From Acidobacteriota bacterium (GTDB lineage Bacteria > Acidobacteriota > Terriglobia > UBA7540), in assembly GCA_021787735.1 (NCBI GenBank), contig JAJYLL010000034.1, positions 1 to 42,451 on the forward strand: a DNA stretch of 42,451 nt. Direction: 5' to 3'. The notes under the pieces are model-generated. The model was given only the letters and a program-made list of their open reading frames with translations. It was not told the DNA's origin and made no database searches. This document shows positions 34,320-42,451 of this stretch, piece by piece (the stretch's first letter is position 1; each line of letters starts with the position of its first letter). A program made the translations under genes and the position numbers.

Positions 34320-35063
34320 TCAAGCCATGTACATCCCGCCGTTAATGTCCAACACTTGGCCGGTAATGTAACCTGCTTCTTCCGATGCGAGGAAGCGAAC
34401 TCCATAGGCAATATCCATGTCGGTGCCCATTCTGCCCGCCGGGATTACAGCCAGCAGCTTCTGGCGCACTTCTTCCGGCAGTTTCTCCGTCATGGAGGTT
34501 GCAATAAAGCCGGGGGCGACGGCGTTAACGGTGACGTTCTTTCGCGCGACCTCCGAAGCCACGGCCTTGGTTAGTCCGATCAGCCCCGCTTTAGACGCGA
34601 TGTAATTGGCCTGGCCAGCATTTCCCGCCCGGGCCACCACCGAACTGATGTTGATGATGCGCCCATATCGCTGGCGCACCATGCCCGACAGCACCTCCTT
34701 GATGCAATGGTAGGCGCCGTCCAGGTTTACGCGCAACACCGTGTCCCAGTCCTCATCCTTCATCCGCAGGATCAGGTTGTCGCGCACGATGCCGGCATTA
34801 TTCACCAGAATATCAATCTTTTTCCACGTTTCCAAAACTTTGCCAAACCCGGCCTTGACGGATTCGGCGCTCGAAACGTCAACGCTCAGCACCATTGCCC
34901 GGCGTCCTGCTGCTTCGATTTCCTTTGCGACGGCTTCCATCTTTTCCATGTTAAGGTCGGCCACTGCGACGTCGGCGCCTGCTTCGGCAAGCACCAGCGC
35001 GCACGCCCGTCCGATTCCCTGGGCAGCTCCTGTTACTACGGCGACGCGTTCGTTTAAATTCAT
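34320..35063 (-). CDS. fabG: 3-oxoacyl-[acyl-carrier-protein] reductase
   Basis: An NADPH-dependent short-chain dehydrogenase that reduces 3-oxoacyl-ACP. The 247 aa have the coenzyme motif TGAAQGIG (11-18), NNAG (88-91), and the catalytic Ser140/141, Tyr154 and Lys158 in NYIASKAGL. The C-terminus VLDINGGMYMA is typical. It is downstream of fabD and upstream of acpP. Confidence 0.96.
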   Translation of the reverse strand: MNLNERVAVVTGAAQGIGRACALVLAEAGADVAVADLNMEKMEAVAKEIEAAGRRAMVLSVDVSSAESVKAGFGKVLETWKKIDILVNNAGIVRDNLILRMKDEDWDTVLRVNLDGAYHCIKEVLSGMVRQRYGRIINISSVVARAGNAGQANYIASKAGLIGLTKAVASEVARKNVTVNAVAPGFIATSMTEKLPEEVRQKLLAVIPAGRMGTDMDIAYGVRFLASEEAGYITGQVLDINGGMYMA

Positions 35064-35130
35064 TGGTCAGTCCTTTTTACAATAAATGAACCGGGGGATT
35101 AAACGCTTGTATCCGCCCGGCCTCGAATTT

Positions 35131-36069
35131 TTACTGCTGTTGCACCGCACCAACCGCTTCATCAAGCGACGCCAGATCGCCCGCGCGCAATGTCTGAGCC
35201 TCCCGGTCGATCTGCCGAATCAACCCTGAGAGCACCTTGCCGGGCCCTGCCTCGATAAACAGGTTTACGCCTTCGCGCCGCAGGGCGAGCATCGAGTCCG
35301 TCCATCGGACCGGCGAAGTGACCTGCCGCTTCAAACCGTCGCGAACCGCCTCCGCCGTGCGAACAACCGCTGCATCGGCGTTGTTGACCAGCGGGATCCG
35401 CGGGTTGCCGATCGCGACCGCGTCCAGATCCACAGCCAGCCGGTCAGCGGCAGGTTTCATCAGGCTGCAATGGAACGGCGCGCTGACATTCAGCAGGATC
35501 GCACGTTTTGCGCCGCGGGCTTTTGCAAGCTCGACGGCCCTTTCCACCGCCACCCGGTGTCCGGCGATGACAATCTGCGCCGGCGAATTCAAATTGGCCG
35601 CGGAGACTACTTCGTCTCCGGCGGCCTCACGGCAAACTTCATCCACGGCGCCTGCTTCCAGTCCCAGCAACGCCGCCATCGCTCCCTGGCCCAGGGGAAC
35701 GGCTTCCTGCATATACTCGCCGCGTTTTCGGACCAGCCGAACGGCGTCGGCCAATGCAATTGAGCCGGCGGCCACCAGCGCCGAATATTCTCCCAGGCTG
35801 TGCCCGGCCACGTAATCGGGCCGGATGCCTTTCTCCTCCAGCACCCGCGCTGCCGCAACCGAGACAGCCAGAATGGCAGGCTGCGTGTTGGCTGTCAGTT
35901 GCAATTCCTCAGCCGCTCCCTCAAAGCAGAGCTTGGAGAGAGGAAATCCCAGCGCGGCGTCCGCTTCCTCAAAAACCTCGCGGGCTTCGCTGAAATTTTC
36001 CGCCAGTTCCAATCCCATCCCGGGCGCCTGTGAACCCTGTCCCGGAAAAAGAAATGCTATTTCAGACAA
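35131..36069 (-). CDS. fabD: Malonyl-CoA:ACP transacylase
   Basis: Loads malonyl groups from CoA onto ACP. The 312 aa begin with FLFPGQGSQAPGMG. The nucleophile is Ser91 in GHSLGEYSAL, the active-site His lies in NVSAPFHCSLM, and the C-terminal FIEAGPGKVLSGLI is conserved. It is 60 bases after fabH and 67 bases before fabG. Confidence 0.97.
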   Translation of the reverse strand: MSEIAFLFPGQGSQAPGMGLELAENFSEAREVFEEADAALGFPLSKLCFEGAAEELQLTANTQPAILAVSVAAARVLEEKGIRPDYVAGHSLGEYSALVAAGSIALADAVRLVRKRGEYMQEAVPLGQGAMAALLGLEAGAVDEVCREAAGDEVVSAANLNSPAQIVIAGHRVAVERAVELAKARGAKRAILLNVSAPFHCSLMKPAADRLAVDLDAVAIGNPRIPLVNNADAAVVRTAEAVRDGLKRQVTSPVRWTDSMLALRREGVNLFIEAGPGKVLSGLIRQIDREAQTLRAGDLASLDEAVGAVQQQ

Positions 36070-36129
36070 AAAGAAATCTCCTCTACGGCCAGGCTGCGGC
36101 CGGGCGCAAAACTAACGCGTCGCCCGCCA

Positions 36130-37110
36130 CTACCAGCGCATTAAAACCGATCCCCAGGTTACGCCCGCGCCGAAGGCGGACATCAAGATCAAATCACCCT
36201 TCTTGATACGGCCGCTGCGCACGCATTCATCCAGGCAGATCGGAATGGAAGCCGATGAAGTGTTGCCCACGCGATTGATGTTGGAGTAGACCTTCTCAGC
36301 CGGCAACCCCAGTCGTTCGCACACCGCGTTTGTGATGCGCTGGTTGGCCTGGTGGGGAATAAACAGATCGACATCGCCAGCGTGGACATTAGCCTGCTCC
36401 ATGACCCGGCGCGAAACTTCTTCCAGGCTGCGCACTGCTACTTTGAACAGTTCGTTCCCGCGCATCTTGATGAAATGCTCGCGCGCCTGGACCGTTTCAC
36501 AGGTTGCAGGACGCGCCGTCCCTCCAGCGGGGATATAGAGATGGTCCGCGAAGGCGCCGTTCGTGTGGACTTCGGAGGCCAGAATCCCGGAGGATGAGTT
36601 CACAGGACCCATCACGCCGGCTGCGACCCCATCGCCGAAGATCACGCAGGTGGAGCGGTCCTGATAATCAAGATAACGCGAAAGAAGTTCAGCGCCGATC
36701 ACCAGCGCATATTTTGACTTACCCGTCTTGACGAACTGGTCCACCACCGTCATGCCGAACAGAAATCCCGAGCAGGCCGCCGCCAGGTCAAACGCGCAGC
36801 AGGTCCCTGCGCCAAGTTCGCGCTGGATGATCGAGGCCGTGGCGGGCAACGGCATATCGGGAGAAATGGTTGAGCAGATGATCAGATCCAGTTGCTCCGG
36901 CTCGATGCCGGCCATTTCCAGGGCCTTTTTCGCTGCTTTGACTGAGAGGGTGGACGTGGTTTCATTTGGAGCGGCCTGGCGCCGTTCCTTGATGCCTGTG
37001 CGCTCCGTAATCCATTTATCGGAGGTATCGACCATTTTTTCCAGGTCGAAATTAGTAATGACCTTCTCGGGCAGGGCTGCACCCGTGCCCAAGATTCCTG
37101 TAGCTACCAT
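36130..37110 (-). CDS. fabH: 3-oxoacyl-[acyl-carrier-protein] synthase III
   Basis: Starts fatty acid synthesis by condensing an acyl-CoA with malonyl-ACP. The 326 aa show the Cys-His-Asn triad: Cys113 in AAACSGF, His253 in IPHQANQRI, and Asn283 in RVGNTSSAS. The C-terminus FGAGVTWGSVLMRW is classic. It follows plsX by 21 bases. Confidence 0.97.
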   Translation of the reverse strand: MVATGILGTGAALPEKVITNFDLEKMVDTSDKWITERTGIKERRQAAPNETTSTLSVKAAKKALEMAGIEPEQLDLIICSTISPDMPLPATASIIQRELGAGTCCAFDLAAACSGFLFGMTVVDQFVKTGKSKYALVIGAELLSRYLDYQDRSTCVIFGDGVAAGVMGPVNSSSGILASEVHTNGAFADHLYIPAGGTARPATCETVQAREHFIKMRGNELFKVAVRSLEEVSRRVMEQANVHAGDVDLFIPHQANQRITNAVCERLGLPAEKVYSNINRVGNTSSASIPICLDECVRSGRIKKGDLILMSAFGAGVTWGSVLMRW

Positions 37111-37131
37111 TATTGCTCCTGAGATGCCCAG

Positions 37132-38145
37132 TTAATTCTTGCTGAGTGAAGCAAGGGCCAGCTCGCGCTCAATTTTTTCGTTCACCCGGCCTTCGGAAAA
37201 TTCCGCCGCCACGCGAATGGCGTTCTTGATGGCGTTGGCGTTGGAACCGCCATGGCAGATGATGCAAACTCCCTTGACGCCCAGCAGCGGCGCTCCTCCG
37301 TACTCGGAGTAATCCAGTCGCTTCTTCAGCCGGTTGAATGCCCTGCGTGAAAGCAGATAGCCCAGTTTCGAGCTCAGCGTGCTCGAAAGGGCTTCCTTCA
37401 GCAGGACCGAAAACGTATCGACGATCCCTTCACTGATTTTCAGCGCGACATTCCCGATGAAGCCGTCTGCAACAATTACATCCACGCGGCCGTTAAACAA
37501 GTCGCGTCCTTCCACGTTGCCGATGAAATTCAGGCTCAACTCGTTTAGACGACCCAGGGCCTCGCGTGTTACTTCATTGCCTTTATGCGATTCCGACCCG
37601 TTCGAGAGCAGCCCGACCCGGGGCTTATCGGCGCCAAAAATCACCCGGTAATAAATCTCTCCCATCACCGCGAACTGTTGCATGTGAAGGGGCTTGCAAT
37701 CCACGTTGGCGCCCACATCCAGCAGAACAGACGCCTTGCCGTTTTGCGAAGATGGAAAAACCTGCGCCAGTGCAGGCCTGTCCACACCCTCCAACGTGCC
37801 CAGCAGGATCTTCGCCGTGGTCATCACTGCGCCCGTGTTTCCGGCGCTGATCAGACCGTCTGCTTTTCCGTCGCGAACCAACCGCGCGGCCACACGAATT
37901 GAAGAGTCCCTCTTGCGGCGGAAAGCTTTGGCGGCTTCATCCTCCATCGTGACGGCTTCTGAGGCATGGACCACTTCAATCCTGAGGTCCTTTGCGCCCC
38001 GCTTCGTCAGTTCGCGATGGAGCAGGTCCTGAGGGCCTACGAGAAGGACTTCGGCGTGTCCCGCTTGCGCGGCCTGAATGGCACCCTCGACTTCAGGCAG
38101 GGGAGCCGTGTCCGATCCCATTGCATCAACAGCAATCGCGCGCAT
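37132..38145 (-). CDS. plsX: Phosphate acyltransferase
   Basis: Makes acyl-phosphate from acyl-ACP for PlsY in phospholipid synthesis. The 337 aa begin [15 protein letters not shown] and contain [23 protein letters not shown], and [16 protein letters not shown], ending with [13 protein letters not shown]. Peripheral membrane enzyme. Its place between rpmF and fabH is the standard one. Confidence 0.97.
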   Translation of the reverse strand: MRAIAVDAMGSDTAPLPEVEGAIQAAQAGHAEVLLVGPQDLLHRELTKRGAKDLRIEVVHASEAVTMEDEAAKAFRRKRDSSIRVAARLVRDGKADGLISAGNTGAVMTTAKILLGTLEGVDRPALAQVFPSSQNGKASVLLDVGANVDCKPLHMQQFAVMGEIYYRVIFGADKPRVGLLSNGSESHKGNEVTREALGRLNELSLNFIGNVEGRDLFNGRVDVIVADGFIGNVALKISEGIVDTFSVLLKEALSSTLSSKLGYLLSRRAFNRLKKRLDYSEYGGAPLLGVKGVCIICHGGSNANAIKNAIRVAAEFSEGRVNEKIERELALASLSKN

Positions 38146-38218
38146 GGCCTAAAAGTGCCCCCGATGGACGACCTGCAGTAAGCCGGACCGGGTAACGGCT
38201 GGCTTCATCTCAAGCCCG

Positions 38219-38404
38219 TCAGACCGTCTCTTCCACCAGAATTGCGTCCCGTCCGTTGTACTGACCGCAACGGGGGCAGGCCTGGTGCGGCATCTTCGAT
38301 TCATGACAGTTGGGGCATTCAGAAAGTGACTGCCGTTTCAGGTGGTCATGGGCGCGCCGACGGTTGCGCCGCGCCTTTGAATGTCGTCGTTTCGGATTTG
38401 GCAT
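38219..38404 (-). CDS. rpmF: 50S ribosomal protein L32
   Basis: A 61-residue basic ribosomal protein. It starts PNPKRRHSKARRNRRRAHD and carries a zinc ribbon: C30-x2-C33 and C43-x2-C46. So it is the zinc-containing (C+) form. It lies between the DUF177 gene and plsX, the conserved arrangement that links ribosome and membrane synthesis. Confidence 0.97.
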   Translation of the reverse strand: MPNPKRRHSKARRNRRRAHDHLKRQSLSECPNCHESKMPHQACPRCGQYNGRDAILVEETV

Positions 38405-38548
38405 CTTATTACAGTTTCCTTCGCTTCAAGTTGCCTTGCGGTCTGGCTTGCCCTGCAAGGCCGGATTCTTTTTCGCGTGGGCGCCGGACCCGATCGGTTG
38501 GCAGCCCACACACCAATCCGTGCCTTCCAATACAGCCCGTCGCCTGAA

Positions 38549-39058
38549 CTACTTTTTCTTCAAGAAAGCAAAAGGTGAATCTTCGTGCTCCGGCGAACAA
38601 CCGCACTGCCTGACGTTTCGATTCGCCCCGCACAGCGGACAAAGCCCCCGGCAATCAGGCCGGCAAACGACCTTAATGGGAACGGCCAGGAGCACCTGCT
38701 CCCTGACCACGTCGCTCAGATTCACACCATCGCCCGAAAAGAAGCCTACCTTCAATTCGTCTTCGCCGACTTCGACTTCTTCTTCGTGGGCAATCTCTTC
38801 CATTGGCCGGCAAGGCAGATCGAAACCCTGGTTGATGGGTATTTCGGTTTGCTCCAGGCATCGGTCGCAGGCAGCTTCCATAGTTCCCGAGATATGCCCG
38901 CGAATCCGAATTTCTTTCCCGGCCAGTTCGGCCTCGGCGCTCACCTCGAGCGGCGTAGTTTGCCTGAACCCAGCCTCCTGGAAATCAAGAGCGCCGGGCA
39001 GGTAGGTTTCCGATACGCTTACTCGGTGAAGCTCCAGTTCCTGGAGGGTGATAAACAC
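38549..39058 (-). CDS. DUF177 (YceD-like) protein
   Basis: A 169-residue cytoplasmic protein of the YceD/DUF177 family, linked in other bacteria to 23S rRNA accumulation and almost always encoded before rpmF. It has CDRCLEQ at 64-70 and the C-terminal signature CRPDCRGLCPLCG (132-143) followed by two more cysteines (152, 154), probably metal-binding. It starts at GTG 39058 with GAGG five bases upstream. A 144-base gap separates it from rpmF. Confidence 0.92.
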   Translation of the reverse strand: MFITLQELELHRVSVSETYLPGALDFQEAGFRQTTPLEVSAEAELAGKEIRIRGHISGTMEAACDRCLEQTEIPINQGFDLPCRPMEEIAHEEEVEVGEDELKVGFFSGDGVNLSDVVREQVLLAVPIKVVCRPDCRGLCPLCGANRNVRQCGCSPEHEDSPFAFLKKK

Positions 39059-39084
39059 TTCAGCCTCACACGTCCAAAATTACA

Positions 39085-39112
39085 ATTATAGCCTGCGGGC
39101 CATTCCTGTCAA
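39085..39112 (-). promoter_or_regulatory. Perfect-consensus sigma70-type promoter for the DUF177-rpmF-plsX-fab operon
   Basis: On the minus strand TTGACA (39112-39107) and TATAAT (39090-39085) are separated by 16 bases. Both hexamers match the consensus exactly. The expected start is near 39078, about 20 bases before the GTG of the DUF177 gene. It is the strongest promoter in the window by sequence. Confidence 0.85.
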
Positions 39113-39242
39113 GAAACGCTGGCAAACCAAGCACTTACTTTCCGCCTTCTAACCGGTCGGTAGAGCCTTGCGCAGGCTGCGCCCTTTCGGGTTTTCCGAA
39201 GATCCCAATACCTTGTTCTTTCGACTTCAACCATGTTCCCTC

Positions 39243-39271
39243 TTGAAATTATCGCCGGAGTTGAATACAGT
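39243..39271 (+). promoter_or_regulatory. Candidate promoter for the O-antigen ligase-like gene
   Basis: TTGAAA (39243-39248) and TACAGT (39266-39271) are 17 bases apart, matching five and four of six consensus bases. Transcription would start near 39278, only ~6 bases before GTG 39284, so the mRNA would be almost leaderless; no Shine-Dalgarno is seen. Confidence 0.4.
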
Positions 39272-39283
39272 CTCAACTCTTGA

Positions 39284-40546
39284 GTGGAAAACTTTAGAAA
39301 TCTTGCTATTGCACTTCGCGCGGAACTTCCCCAGGCAGGCCTTGCCCGATGGGCATCGGTCTTCCTTAGCCTTTCCGTCCTCACTTACCTTGTTTCTATT
39401 GCCGTCACGCAGGCGTTTCTGGCGCTGGCTGGGCTTCTTTACGCAGCACACCTGCTGCGGAACCACCCGCCGCGCATCGCCTTCCCGCGGATCAAGCTGC
39501 CGCTGCTGCTTTTCTGCCTGTTCACGGTGATCTCGGTCTTCTGGGCCACCAACCAGGCCGCCGGGTGGTTTGCGGTCCGGAAACTGGTCTTGTTTCTGAT
39601 TATCCTGCTGGCCATAAATCTGATTACGAGCCGGAGGCACCTGGTTTGGTTGTGGAAAGGACTAGCGATTGAGGCGGCGATTGTCGGCCTGATCGCGGCG
39701 GGGCAATTTGTGCGGCAATATCGGATGGTCAGTGCCGAGCACCCGCACCACATTTACCCCTACTTGATCACCACGCGCATTACCGGCCTTATGGGTGACT
39801 GGATGAACTTCGGCGGCCAGCAGATGCTGGTATTCATCATGCTTGCGGCCTTCCTGCTTCTGGCTTTGAGGGTGCGGCCGATGTGGTGGGCGGTAGCGGG
39901 GGTTGTTGCCCTGTCGATTGCTCTTAATCTGACGCGCGGGGTCTGGCTGGGGTGTTTTTGCGCCGCCGTTTACCTGTTGTGGCTCTGGAAACCCAAATGG
40001 GTTCTGGCGCTGCCCGTGCTCGCAGTTTTGATTTACCTTTTTGCGCCGCGCGTAGTCCATGAACGGCTCTGGCTGGCACTCCACCCCACAGACGACCCGG
40101 CGCTTGCCATCCGATTTGAAATGTGGCAGGTCGGGCTCAACATGGTGAGGACCCATCCCTGGGTGGGCGTCGGGCCCAATAACATTCCCCAGGTGTATGA
40201 TCTTTACCTTCCCAAAGGGCGTGCGCCCCTTGCCGGCTACCATTACCATTTGCATGACAACTTCATCCAGTTCGCAGCGGAGCGCGGGCTTCCGTGCCTC
40301 TTCGCCTGGATGTGGTTGATGGCCGCGCTGCTTTGGCAAATGTGGAAGGTCCGCGGAAGGTGCAAAACCGGACGATGGATGATTGAGGGCGCCATTGCCG
40401 GCTGGCTTGCTTTTGTGGTGGAAGGATTCTTTGAATTTAACTTCGGCACTTCTCCTGTGCTGATGGTTTTCCTTTTTGTCGTTGCGACCCCCTTTGTGGT
40501 GGAGCAAATTGAAACCTTCGCCGGCAAGGACCTGCCGGACTTCTGA
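39284..40546 (+). CDS. O-antigen ligase / Wzy-like polysaccharide membrane protein
   Basis: A 420-residue integral membrane protein with about ten to twelve hydrophobic segments and a large hydrophilic loop (~270-345). The loop holds MVRTHPWVGVGPNNIPQVYD and YHYHLHDNFIQFAAERG, the Wzy_C pattern shared by O-antigen ligases (WaaL) and polymerases, including the conserved His. WaaL joins O-antigen to lipid A-core in the periplasm; Wzy polymerises repeat units. Sequence alone does not separate them. It starts at GTG 39284 and is followed by a flippase and a glycosyltransferase, so it belongs to a surface-polysaccharide cluster. Confidence 0.85.
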   Translation: MENFRNLAIALRAELPQAGLARWASVFLSLSVLTYLVSIAVTQAFLALAGLLYAAHLLRNHPPRIAFPRIKLPLLLFCLFTVISVFWATNQAAGWFAVRKLVLFLIILLAINLITSRRHLVWLWKGLAIEAAIVGLIAAGQFVRQYRMVSAEHPHHIYPYLITTRITGLMGDWMNFGGQQMLVFIMLAAFLLLALRVRPMWWAVAGVVALSIALNLTRGVWLGCFCAAVYLLWLWKPKWVLALPVLAVLIYLFAPRVVHERLWLALHPTDDPALAIRFEMWQVGLNMVRTHPWVGVGPNNIPQVYDLYLPKGRAPLAGYHYHLHDNFIQFAAERGLPCLFAWMWLMAALLWQMWKVRGRCKTGRWMIEGAIAGWLAFVVEGFFEFNFGTSPVLMVFLFVVATPFVVEQIETFAGKDLPDF

Positions 40547-40618
40547 TTTCGAGCGCACGTTTCCGCGCTTCCCGGCTTTGCGCCCTTGCAAGCCCAAGCT
40601 TTTCTGCCTGGATGATCC

Positions 40619-42172
40619 ATGACTTCCAAGCGCCAAATGTTCCGCAGTTCGATGGTGGTGGGGACTTTTTCGTTCCTCGGCAGCCTGACCGGCATTCTGG
40701 TGGAGATCAGCATCGCCGCCAACCTGGGGCTGACAAAGGCCTCCGACACTTTTTACGTTGCCTTCACGGTTCCTTACATCATTACGAATCTGATTTCTGC
40801 CACCGGCCAGTTTTCTCTGGTGCCCTTCTTCTCCTCGCTGGATGCGCAACATCCTGAAGAAGAAATCTGGCGCGGGTTCAGTTACGTAACCAACGTTGTT
40901 TTCGTCGGGCTCTCGGCGCTGGCCTTGTTGGGCGCTCTGTCGGCGCCGTGGCTGGTGCGGGGAATAGCGCCCGGATTTACTCCCGAGCAAGAGCAGGTTG
41001 CCGCTCAACTGGCCCGCTGGCTTTTCATCATCATCATTCCGGCTGGAGTGGCGGAAATCATTCGCTCATTCCTGTTCAGCCAGCACCGCTTTGCGGTCCC
41101 GTCCTCGGCCAATTTCTTCCGCAACGCCACCGTGGTACTCAGCGTTCTGTTCGGCTTTCGGCGCTACCATTACTACAGCATTATTTTTGGATACATGGCA
41201 GGCTACCTGCTGCAATTTGCGGTGCTGGGCGCGCAGCTTGTTGTTTCGTTTCCCGTTCGCTATTCCCTCAGCTTTCGCGGTTCGGGAGAAGCTTTCCGCA
41301 ATCTGCACGGAGCAGGGCTGGCCCAGATGGCAACCGCCGTCTCGTGGCAGGGCGTAGTGGTTGTCGAGAGGATCATCGCGTCGTTTCTCCCGCCCGGCAC
41401 ACTCACGGCGCTCGCTTACGGGCTCAAGATTATGAGCACCATCTCTGAAATTCTGGCAGGCAGCGCCGGAACGGCCGCCCTGCCAAGGATCTCACGCGCT
41501 GTGGCCCGCAAGGCGGTTGATGAAGTGCGCGGTGCGTTGCGCGATACGCTGGAAATCAGCCTGTCGCTGGTGGCGCCTCCCATGGTGTTCTGCCTGATGC
41601 TCAGTCACAACATCATTCGCCTGTTTTTTGAGCGCGGCCGGTTTACGCATGAAGCCGCATCGCTGATGGCGCTGGTCTTCTTTTACTACTCCCTGGCGCT
41701 GGTACCTTTCGCCGCAGTGCGGCTGATGAACTTCTACCTGTTCGCGTGCAATGAAGCTTCATCCTTTTTCAGGCTGGCTATTTTTCAGTACTTGCTGAAT
41801 ATCAGCTTTGACTTGTTCTATGTTGGTGTTCTGCACACCGGGGCGAAAGGCATCCCGCTTGGGATGCTGACCGCCGTCGTTGCCGCCTGCGGTTATGCAT
41901 GGCAGCGGAACATGGGCAACGTGCGCGAAGCTATTGACCGGTTGCTCGGATGGTTCACGCTGAAAGTTGCGGCTGGATGCGCCCTTGCTGCCGTTGCCGT
42001 ATGGGCATTGCGCGCGTGGATGGCTGCCCCCGTAAGCGGGCTTGGCAATTTCGTTTACCTGTGCGTCACCTGCGGAGCGGGCAGCGTTGTTTACCTGTTG
42101 GTGCTGACCGTGACGGGAATCCTGTCGCCATCGCAAGTGAAATTGCTGTGGCGCCACCCGGCAGAACCCTGA
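40619..42172 (+). CDS. MurJ/MviN-family lipid-linked oligosaccharide flippase
   Basis: A 517-residue MOP-superfamily protein with ~14 membrane segments. Family marks are AANLGLTKASDTFYVAFTVP near the N-terminus, FSLVPFFSSL, and the central ERIIASFLPPGTLTALAYG, then AALPRISRAVA and LFFERGRFTHEAASLM. MurJ flips lipid II for peptidoglycan. Members inside polysaccharide clusters may move other undecaprenyl-linked glycans, which the ligase and glycosyltransferase neighbours make plausible here. ATG 40619 starts 72 bases after the ligase gene. Confidence 0.85.
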   Translation: MTSKRQMFRSSMVVGTFSFLGSLTGILVEISIAANLGLTKASDTFYVAFTVPYIITNLISATGQFSLVPFFSSLDAQHPEEEIWRGFSYVTNVVFVGLSALALLGALSAPWLVRGIAPGFTPEQEQVAAQLARWLFIIIIPAGVAEIIRSFLFSQHRFAVPSSANFFRNATVVLSVLFGFRRYHYYSIIFGYMAGYLLQFAVLGAQLVVSFPVRYSLSFRGSGEAFRNLHGAGLAQMATAVSWQGVVVVERIIASFLPPGTLTALAYGLKIMSTISEILAGSAGTAALPRISRAVARKAVDEVRGALRDTLEISLSLVAPPMVFCLMLSHNIIRLFFERGRFTHEAASLMALVFFYYSLALVPFAAVRLMNFYLFACNEASSFFRLAIFQYLLNISFDLFYVGVLHTGAKGIPLGMLTAVVAACGYAWQRNMGNVREAIDRLLGWFTLKVAAGCALAAVAVWALRAWMAAPVSGLGNFVYLCVTCGAGSVVYLLVLTVTGILSPSQVKLLWRHPAEP

Positions 42173-42245
42173 CTGGCGTGAATTGCAGTCCTCGCCCGAC
42201 TGACGCCGCGTGCGACGCCGGAAGCGGTCACAGGAATAATGCGGC

Positions 42246-42451
42246 ATGAAGTCATATCGCGTTCTCGTTGTCAGCAATCTCTGGCCCACGGAGTCTGATC
42301 CGGGCTACGGCAGCTTTGTGCAGACGCAGATGGAATCGCTGCGGCCGTTCGGCGTGGAGTTTGACACGCTGTTCATCGACGGCCGCGCATCGCGCTGGAA
42401 TTACCTGTGCGGCATCGGCCGAATGCGCGCGCTATTGCGGAAGAACAGGTA
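42246..42451 (+). CDS. Glycosyltransferase family 4-like protein, N-terminal fragment
   Basis: The gene starts at ATG 42246 and runs off the window; 68 residues are visible. It begins KSYRVLVVSNLWPTESDPGY and continues GSFVQTQMESLRPFGVEFD, the N-terminal pattern of GT4 enzymes (substrate-side Rossmann domain) acting on lipid-linked sugars. It lies 73 bases after the flippase. Donor and acceptor cannot be predicted. Confidence 0.8.
   Translation, partial: MKSYRVLVVSNLWPTESDPGYGSFVQTQMESLRPFGVEFDTLFIDGRASRWNYLCGIGRMRALLRKNR

Noticed and set aside
39662..41008. Long minus-strand open frame (448 codons) opposite the O-antigen ligase and flippase
   Set aside because: It is the antisense of two well-supported membrane-protein genes and its composition (Arg, Gln, His, Pro rich) is typical of a shadow frame.
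1..42451. CRISPR array, tRNA/rRNA, insertion sequence or attachment site
   Set aside because: Scanned the gaps by eye on both strands; no regularly spaced repeats, cloverleaf, transposase or terminal inverted repeats found. A tool-based scan could still reveal a small RNA.

Overview
The window is a piece of a Gram-negative bacterial chromosome. It has lipopolysaccharide (LPS) core and Kdo/lipid A genes, a type II fatty acid operon, an O-antigen ligase-like gene, and moderately high GC by eye. The order nadC-birA-coaX-(unknown)-rlmD-like-comEC, the protein flavour (DUF3108, GH172, YccU-type CoA-binding protein, 7Fe ferredoxin) and frequent GTG/TTG starts suggest Acidobacteriota. That placement is inference; no rRNA or other taxonomic marker is present. 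Almost all the content is housekeeping. No gap between genes exceeds 300 bases, and I see no rRNA, tRNA, CRISPR array, transposon or phage gene.

Layout. 1-7.2 kb (+): the tail of nadC, biotin ligase, type III pantothenate kinase, an unrecognised helical protein, a TrmA/RlmD-type RNA methyltransferase, ComEC and a small unknown protein. 7.2-15.4 kb (-): an LPS inner-core operon transcribed waaA-lpxK-waaF-gmhB-hldE1-hldE2-waaC, then an ICMT-like methyltransferase and a DUF3108 protein. Several of these genes overlap by 4 bases. waaA is broken by an apparent out-of-frame deletion. 15.5-19.1 kb: a 7Fe ferredoxin (-) divergent from a Crp/Fnr regulator (+), then two D-2-hydroxyacid dehydrogenases in tandem, the second lacking the usual catalytic glutamate. 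19.1-25.3 kb: a secreted GH172 enzyme (-), a TrmH-family methyltransferase and RarA (+), an orphan Phd-type antitoxin followed by a short fossil of its PIN toxin, a secreted PDZ-less serine protease, a membrane-anchored unknown and a CoA-binding protein. This is the only stretch with an accessory look. 25.3-30.0 kb (-): trpS-scpA-scpB-rluB-like, then hisC. 30.3 kb (+): a small exported Cys-containing unknown. 30.8-39.1 kb (-): DUF177-rpmF-plsX-fabH-fabD-fabG-acpP-fabF-etfB-etfA, led by a perfect-consensus sigma70-type promoter and with a second strong promoter before acpP. 39.3-42.45 kb (+): O-antigen ligase-like protein, MurJ/MviN-type flippase and the start of a glycosyltransferase, which looks like the beginning of a surface-polysaccharide cluster running off the right edge.

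Working together. Much of the window serves envelope building. The fab operon supplies acyl-ACP, plsX feeds phospholipid synthesis, and the hld/waa/lpxK genes make heptose and lipid A-core. The ligase and flippase at the right could add and export polysaccharide. The observations most worth following are the ComEC whose C-terminal metallo-beta-lactamase-like domain has lost every metal-binding motif, the disrupted waaA, the antitoxin with a decayed partner, and the Glu-to-Tyr dehydrogenase. I did not find a convincing new multi-gene defence or mobile system.
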